Below are positions 60,113-64,000 of a DNA stretch of 64,000 nucleotides, piece by piece (positions within the stretch are counted from its first letter, which is position 1; each line of letters opens with the position of its first letter). Source of the DNA: Methylibium petroleiphilum PM1. Lineage in GTDB: Bacteria > Pseudomonadota > Gammaproteobacteria > Burkholderiales > Burkholderiaceae_C. The stretch covers positions 3,038,001 to 3,102,000 of the forward strand of contig NC_008825.1 in the NCBI RefSeq assembly GCF_000015725.1, in the 5' to 3' direction. Made by a program: the position numbers and the translations under genes. Under the pieces are notes generated by a model that searched no databases, was not told the DNA's origin, and saw only the letters and a list, made by a program, of their open reading frames with translations.

Positions 60113-62830
60113 TTGAAGATCGCCGTACCGGCCGGCTTCGTGCCGCTGCCGCTGAACCACAAGATCCTGCCTCCGCACGCGCACCGCCATGCGGTGGAGC
60201 GCAGCGCGCTGCTCGCACGGCTGTTCCGCGATGTCGCCGAGCGCGTGGTGGTGTTCCAGGGCCCCGCGGGGCACGGCAAGACCAGCCTGATGCTGCAGGC
60301 GCAAGCCGCCAGCGCGAGCGGCGGCGCCCTCACCGGCTGGCTCTCGCTCGACGAGAGCGACAACGACATCCGCCGGCTGCTGGGGCATCTGCAGGCGCTG
60401 CTGACCGTGCTGGGCTCGCAGTCGCCCACTCCGCCGAACGAGGACTACGCCGGAAGCGCCGGCACCATCACCCCGCGGTCCGACTGGCTGATCGGCCGGC
60501 TGCTCGAACTCGGCCGGCCGGTGGCCCTGTTCCTGGACGACCTGCACGCGATCACCGACCCCGGTGCGCTGCGGCTGCTGCGCGAACTGATCACGAACGC
60601 GCCCGACCGCATCCGCTGGTTCCTGGCGAGCCGCGTCGTGCCCGAAGTGGGCCTGCCGCGGCTGGTGGTGGGCGACGAGGCGCTGGTGGTCAGCGCCGAG
60701 GACCTGCGCTTCTCGCGCGCGGAGATGCGCCACGTGTTCGACGCCGACCGCGGTCTGAGCGTCAGCGACACCGAGCTCGACGCCATCTTCCGCGGCACCG
60801 AAGGCTGGCCCGCTGCGGTGCAGCTGTACCGGCTCGCGCTGGGCTCGGCCTCGGTGCGTCACTCGCTGGCCAGCGGGTGCGGAGGCGCACCGCGCGAGGT
60901 GGCCGACTACCTCGCCGAGAACGTGCTCGGCCAGCAGCCGCCGCCGGTGCAGGACTTTCTGCTGCAGACGTCGGTGCTGTCGCGCATGTCGGCCGCGCTG
61001 TGCGACGACGTGCTCGGCCGCAGCGACGGGCAGGAGATGCTCGCCTCGCTCGAACGCGACGGGCTGTTCGTGCGGCGGCTGGAATCAGGCGAAGGCTGGT
61101 TCACCTACCACGCGATCTTCGCGAACTTCCTCCAGGAGCAGCTGGCGCGCACGCAACCCGAGCACCGGGTCGCGGTGCACCGCCGTGCCGCGGCCTGGTT
61201 CGAGTCGCAGGGCCAGCTGGAAGAAGCGCTGCACCACCACCTGAGCGCCGGTGACGATGACCGCGCCTGCGAGGTCTTCGACCACTGGTCCGACGCGCTG
61301 GTGCCGGACGGTCACTTCGCCACCGTCGACCGTTGGTCACACCGCCTGCCGGCCGATGCCGCCACGCGGCGCCCGGGCATCGCGGTCAAGCTGTCTTGGG
61401 CCTTCACGTTCCTGATCCGGCACGAGCAGCTGGCGCCGCTGCTGCCGGTGTTGCGTGCCAACCTGGCACGACGGCTGATCGAAGGCGACCCGCGGCTGGC
61501 GCTGTCGATGGCCGCCGTCCTGCAGGACGATCCGGCCCGCGCGCTGGAGTACGTGGCGCATACCGAGCACCGCGAGCCGACGTCCAACCGCTTCCGCAAT
61601 TTCGAGCTCGCCGCCGGCCACAACGTGCGCGGCTTCGTCGGCATGATGCGCGGCGAGTTCGGCCCGGCGCTGCACAGCCTGGCGCAGGGCCGCTCGCTCA
61701 GCGAGCGCTCGAATGCGACCTTCACGCTGGCCTACTCGCTGGTGCACTCGGGCCTCACGCTGGTGGCGCAGGGGCAGCTGCCCGAAGCCGTGGAGCACCT
61801 GCGCGGCGCGATCTCCGACCGGCGCATGGTGCTGGAGGAATCGGTCTCGAAGGCCTGCCTGGCCTGTGCGCTGGTGATGGCGCTCTACGAAGCCGACCAG
61901 ACCGGCGACGCGCTGGCGCTGTTCGAGCAGTTCCACGACATGATCGTCGAGGCCTCGCTGCATGACTACCTCGTGGTCTGCTATCGGGCGGTCGCCCGCA
62001 TCCGCGACCAGCGCGGGGAGCTCGCGCTCGCGCTGGAGACTCTGGAAGAGGCCGAACGGCTGAGCTACAACGGCCGCTGGCCGCGCGCCGTGCAATTGAT
62101 ACAGGGCGAGCGGGTGCGCCGCGAACTCGTCGCGGGCCGCGTCGATCGGGCGCAGACGCTCGCCGCCCGCCTGCAACCCGAGAGCCGCAGCGACACCGAC
62201 GACTGGGTGCGGTTCTCGGAGGAGACCGACGGCCCGCGCATCGGCCGCATCCGGCTCGATCTGCATGCGGGCCGCGCGGCCCAGGCGCTCGACGAGATCG
62301 GCGCCTGCCTAGCGGCCGCACAGCGCCAGGGGCGCGTGCACCGACAGATCCGGCTGCAGACGCTGGCGGCGCTGGCGCACCACAGTCTGGGTCAGACGCG
62401 GCCGGCGCACCGCTGCCTGCAGTTGGCGCTGGAACTCGCGGCGCCCGGCCGTTACGTGCGCATGTTCCTCGACGAAGGCCCGGCACTGGCGGCACTGCTG
62501 CGCGCCCATGCCAACCTGCCGGCCGCAGCCCCCGAGAACGGCGCCGAGGCCCGCGCCCTCCTGGGACGGCTGATCGAGGCCAGCGGCACCGCGCCAGCCC
62601 CTGCGGACACCCCCTGGCGCGCCGCGGCGCTGGAACCCCTCACCAAGCGCGAGCACAAGGTGCTCGCGATGCTGGTCGACTACCAGTCGAACGAGGAGAT
62701 CGCCAGCGCGCTGTGCGTGAGCCGCGACACCGTGAAATTCCACGTCCGCAACATCTACTCGAAGCTGGGTGTGAAAACGCGGCTCGAGGCCATCCGCGTC
62801 GTGAAGACATCGGACACCACGGGCCGCTAG
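60113..62830 (+). CDS. MalT-type LuxR family ATP-dependent transcriptional activator
   Basis: A 905-residue STAND-class regulator: P loop GPAGHGKTS (50-58), Walker B-like VALFLDDLHAITD, winged helix, long helical-repeat sensor region, and a C-terminal LuxR helix-turn-helix (about 835-900: LTKREHKVLAMLVDYQSNEEIASALCVSRDTVKFHVRNIYSKLGVKTRLEAI). It starts at TTG (60113) with no upstream ATG. Divergent from the BVMO gene; probably activates it upon binding ATP and an inducer. Confidence 0.92.
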   Translation: MKIAVPAGFVPLPLNHKILPPHAHRHAVERSALLARLFRDVAERVVVFQGPAGHGKTSLMLQAQAASASGGALTGWLSLDESDNDIRRLLGHLQALLTVLGSQSPTPPNEDYAGSAGTITPRSDWLIGRLLELGRPVALFLDDLHAITDPGALRLLRELITNAPDRIRWFLASRVVPEVGLPRLVVGDEALVVSAEDLRFSRAEMRHVFDADRGLSVSDTELDAIFRGTEGWPAAVQLYRLALGSASVRHSLASGCGGAPREVADYLAENVLGQQPPPVQDFLLQTSVLSRMSAALCDDVLGRSDGQEMLASLERDGLFVRRLESGEGWFTYHAIFANFLQEQLARTQPEHRVAVHRRAAAWFESQGQLEEALHHHLSAGDDDRACEVFDHWSDALVPDGHFATVDRWSHRLPADAATRRPGIAVKLSWAFTFLIRHEQLAPLLPVLRANLARRLIEGDPRLALSMAAVLQDDPARALEYVAHTEHREPTSNRFRNFELAAGHNVRGFVGMMRGEFGPALHSLAQGRSLSERSNATFTLAYSLVHSGLTLVAQGQLPEAVEHLRGAISDRRMVLEESVSKACLACALVMALYEADQTGDALALFEQFHDMIVEASLHDYLVVCYRAVARIRDQRGELALALETLEEAERLSYNGRWPRAVQLIQGERVRRELVAGRVDRAQTLAARLQPESRSDTDDWVRFSEETDGPRIGRIRLDLHAGRAAQALDEIGACLAAAQRQGRVHRQIRLQTLAALAHHSLGQTRPAHRCLQLALELAAPGRYVRMFLDEGPALAALLRAHANLPAAAPENGAEARALLGRLIEASGTAPAPADTPWRAAALEPLTKREHKVLAMLVDYQSNEEIASALCVSRDTVKFHVRNIYSKLGVKTRLEAIRVVKTSDTTGR

Positions 62831-62837
62831 CGCCGCT

Positions 62838-63071
62838 TCACTTGGCCGGGCCGGGATTGGCCTTCAGCCAGACTTCCATCTCCTCGGGCGACACATAGCC
62901 GTCCTTGTTCGTGTCGATCTGGGTCCAGTCGCGCCCACCGGTTGGCTGGGCCGCGGACTTGGCCTGGGTCGCTTTGGTTTCCGGTTTGGCGGCCGGCGCG
63001 TTCTGCGCCAGCGCGACGGAAGTGCCCAGCATCGGGCCGATGGCGATGATCAGGGTGCGCAGCAGGCTCAT
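62838..63071 (-). CDS. Secreted EF-hand protein
   Basis: A 77-residue protein with a signal peptide (1-22, ends ALA) and one canonical EF-hand loop DTNKDGYVSPEE (ligand positions D53, N55, D57, Y59, S61, E64). Periplasmic calcium binding is expected; partner unknown. It converges with the MalT-type gene (8-base gap). A 22-base perfect palindrome sits 30 bases upstream of its start. Confidence 0.85.
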   Translation of the reverse strand: MSLLRTLIIAIGPMLGTSVALAQNAPAAKPETKATQAKSAAQPTGGRDWTQIDTNKDGYVSPEEMEVWLKANPGPAK

Positions 63072-63100
63072 GCAGGTCTCCTCTTGAAGGGTTGCAAGAA

Positions 63101-63122
63101 GCTGTCCGATCGATCGGACAGC
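63101..63122. promoter_or_regulatory. 22-base perfect palindrome upstream of the EF-hand gene
   Basis: The arm GCTGTCCGATC is followed directly by its exact reverse complement GATCGGACAGC. It lies 30 bases before the EF-hand ATG, in the promoter/leader. Size and symmetry suit a TetR- or MarR-type operator. There is no T-tract on either side, so it is not a terminator. The half-site CTGTCC/GGACAG recurs at 13886-13905. Confidence 0.55.
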
Positions 63123-63219
63123 GGTTCGGCAGCAAGGCGCCGGACCTCAGCCTGACAAAAAACTGACAGCATGGAAATGGGAAAAATTCCTGTCCTCCCG
63201 TGCCGAGCGCACCTGCAGA

Positions 63220-63246
63220 AAGAAAAAAGGCTGCCTCTCGGCAGCC
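63220..63246 (-). terminator. Rho-independent terminator of the DEAD-box helicase gene
   Basis: On the minus strand GGCTGCC-GAGA-GGCAGCC (63229-63246) is followed by TTTTTTC: a textbook terminator 27 bases after the helicase stop. Confidence 0.93.
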
Positions 63247-63273
63247 CTCATTCCGCAAAGCGCCTTGCGGCAC

Positions 63274-64000
<727 letters not shown>

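Overview
The window is GC-rich (roughly 68-70% by eye), tightly packed bacterial DNA. Gene content and order (flhDC next to motAB and cheYZ, an fliC-fliD-fliS-fliT-ycgR block, malonate decarboxylase, GluQ-RS, several TACAAT-type -10 boxes) point to a betaproteobacterium of the order Burkholderiales, most likely the Rubrivivax/Leptothrix/Methylibium side. That placement is an inference from gene order and protein style. Nothing looks like a prophage, insertion sequence, integron or CRISPR array.

Layout. 1-1.2 kb: 3' end of apaH, a tRNA-Ser(UGA) and two small unknown ORFs. 1.3-13.9 kb: a signalling block on the minus strand with a GGDEF cyclase, a REC-PAS-GGDEF-EAL protein, a tripartite hybrid kinase, a multi-PAS HisKA_2 kinase and an ANTAR response regulator; one membrane kinase lies on the plus strand. 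14-25.5 kb: motility island. On the minus strand are ycgR, fliT, fliS, fliD and two flagellin genes; on the plus strand are flhD, flhC, a membrane methyltransferase, motA, motB, cheY and cheZ. cheY is interrupted by an in-frame TAA. Good sigma-28 (FliA) promoters can be read before fliS, fliD, motA (two) and cheY. 26-33 kb: trhO, then a secreted cyanophycinase directly followed by a polar amino-acid ABC transporter with an AstE/aspartoacylase-like metallohydrolase inside the operon, which suggests a cyanophycin or beta-Asp-Arg scavenging system. 33.6-39.2 kb: a flavin monooxygenase and a small redox group (alpha/beta hydrolase, two flavodoxin-like reductases, pirin, LysR). 39.2-47.3 kb: malonate decarboxylase genes mdcA-C-D-E-B with a MatC-like transporter, a LysR regulator and a Bug-type binding protein facing a GntR gene. 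48-55 kb: gluQ, then two response regulators and a CHASE3 kinase followed by small envelope/stress genes (DUF1328, DUF883, YqjE-like, BON lipoprotein, CsbD). 55-64 kb: orn, an M48 protease, a pterin dehydratase, rsgA, a second Baeyer-Villiger-type monooxygenase facing a MalT-type regulator, an EF-hand protein and the C-terminal part of a DEAD-box helicase.

How the parts fit. The c-di-GMP enzymes, the YcgR brake and the flagellar genes make 1.3-25.5 kb a motile-to-sessile decision region: FlhDC is the master activator, FliA promoters drive the late genes, and YcgR reads c-di-GMP. The broken cheY between an intact motB and an intact cheZ is the most striking anomaly. Other points of interest are FliA promoters built into the last codons and stop of the preceding genes, a 44-codon ORF that exactly fills the motA-motB gap, the cyanophycinase/transporter/hydrolase operon, a shared 9-bp motif before two stress-gene promoters, and several strong palindromes.
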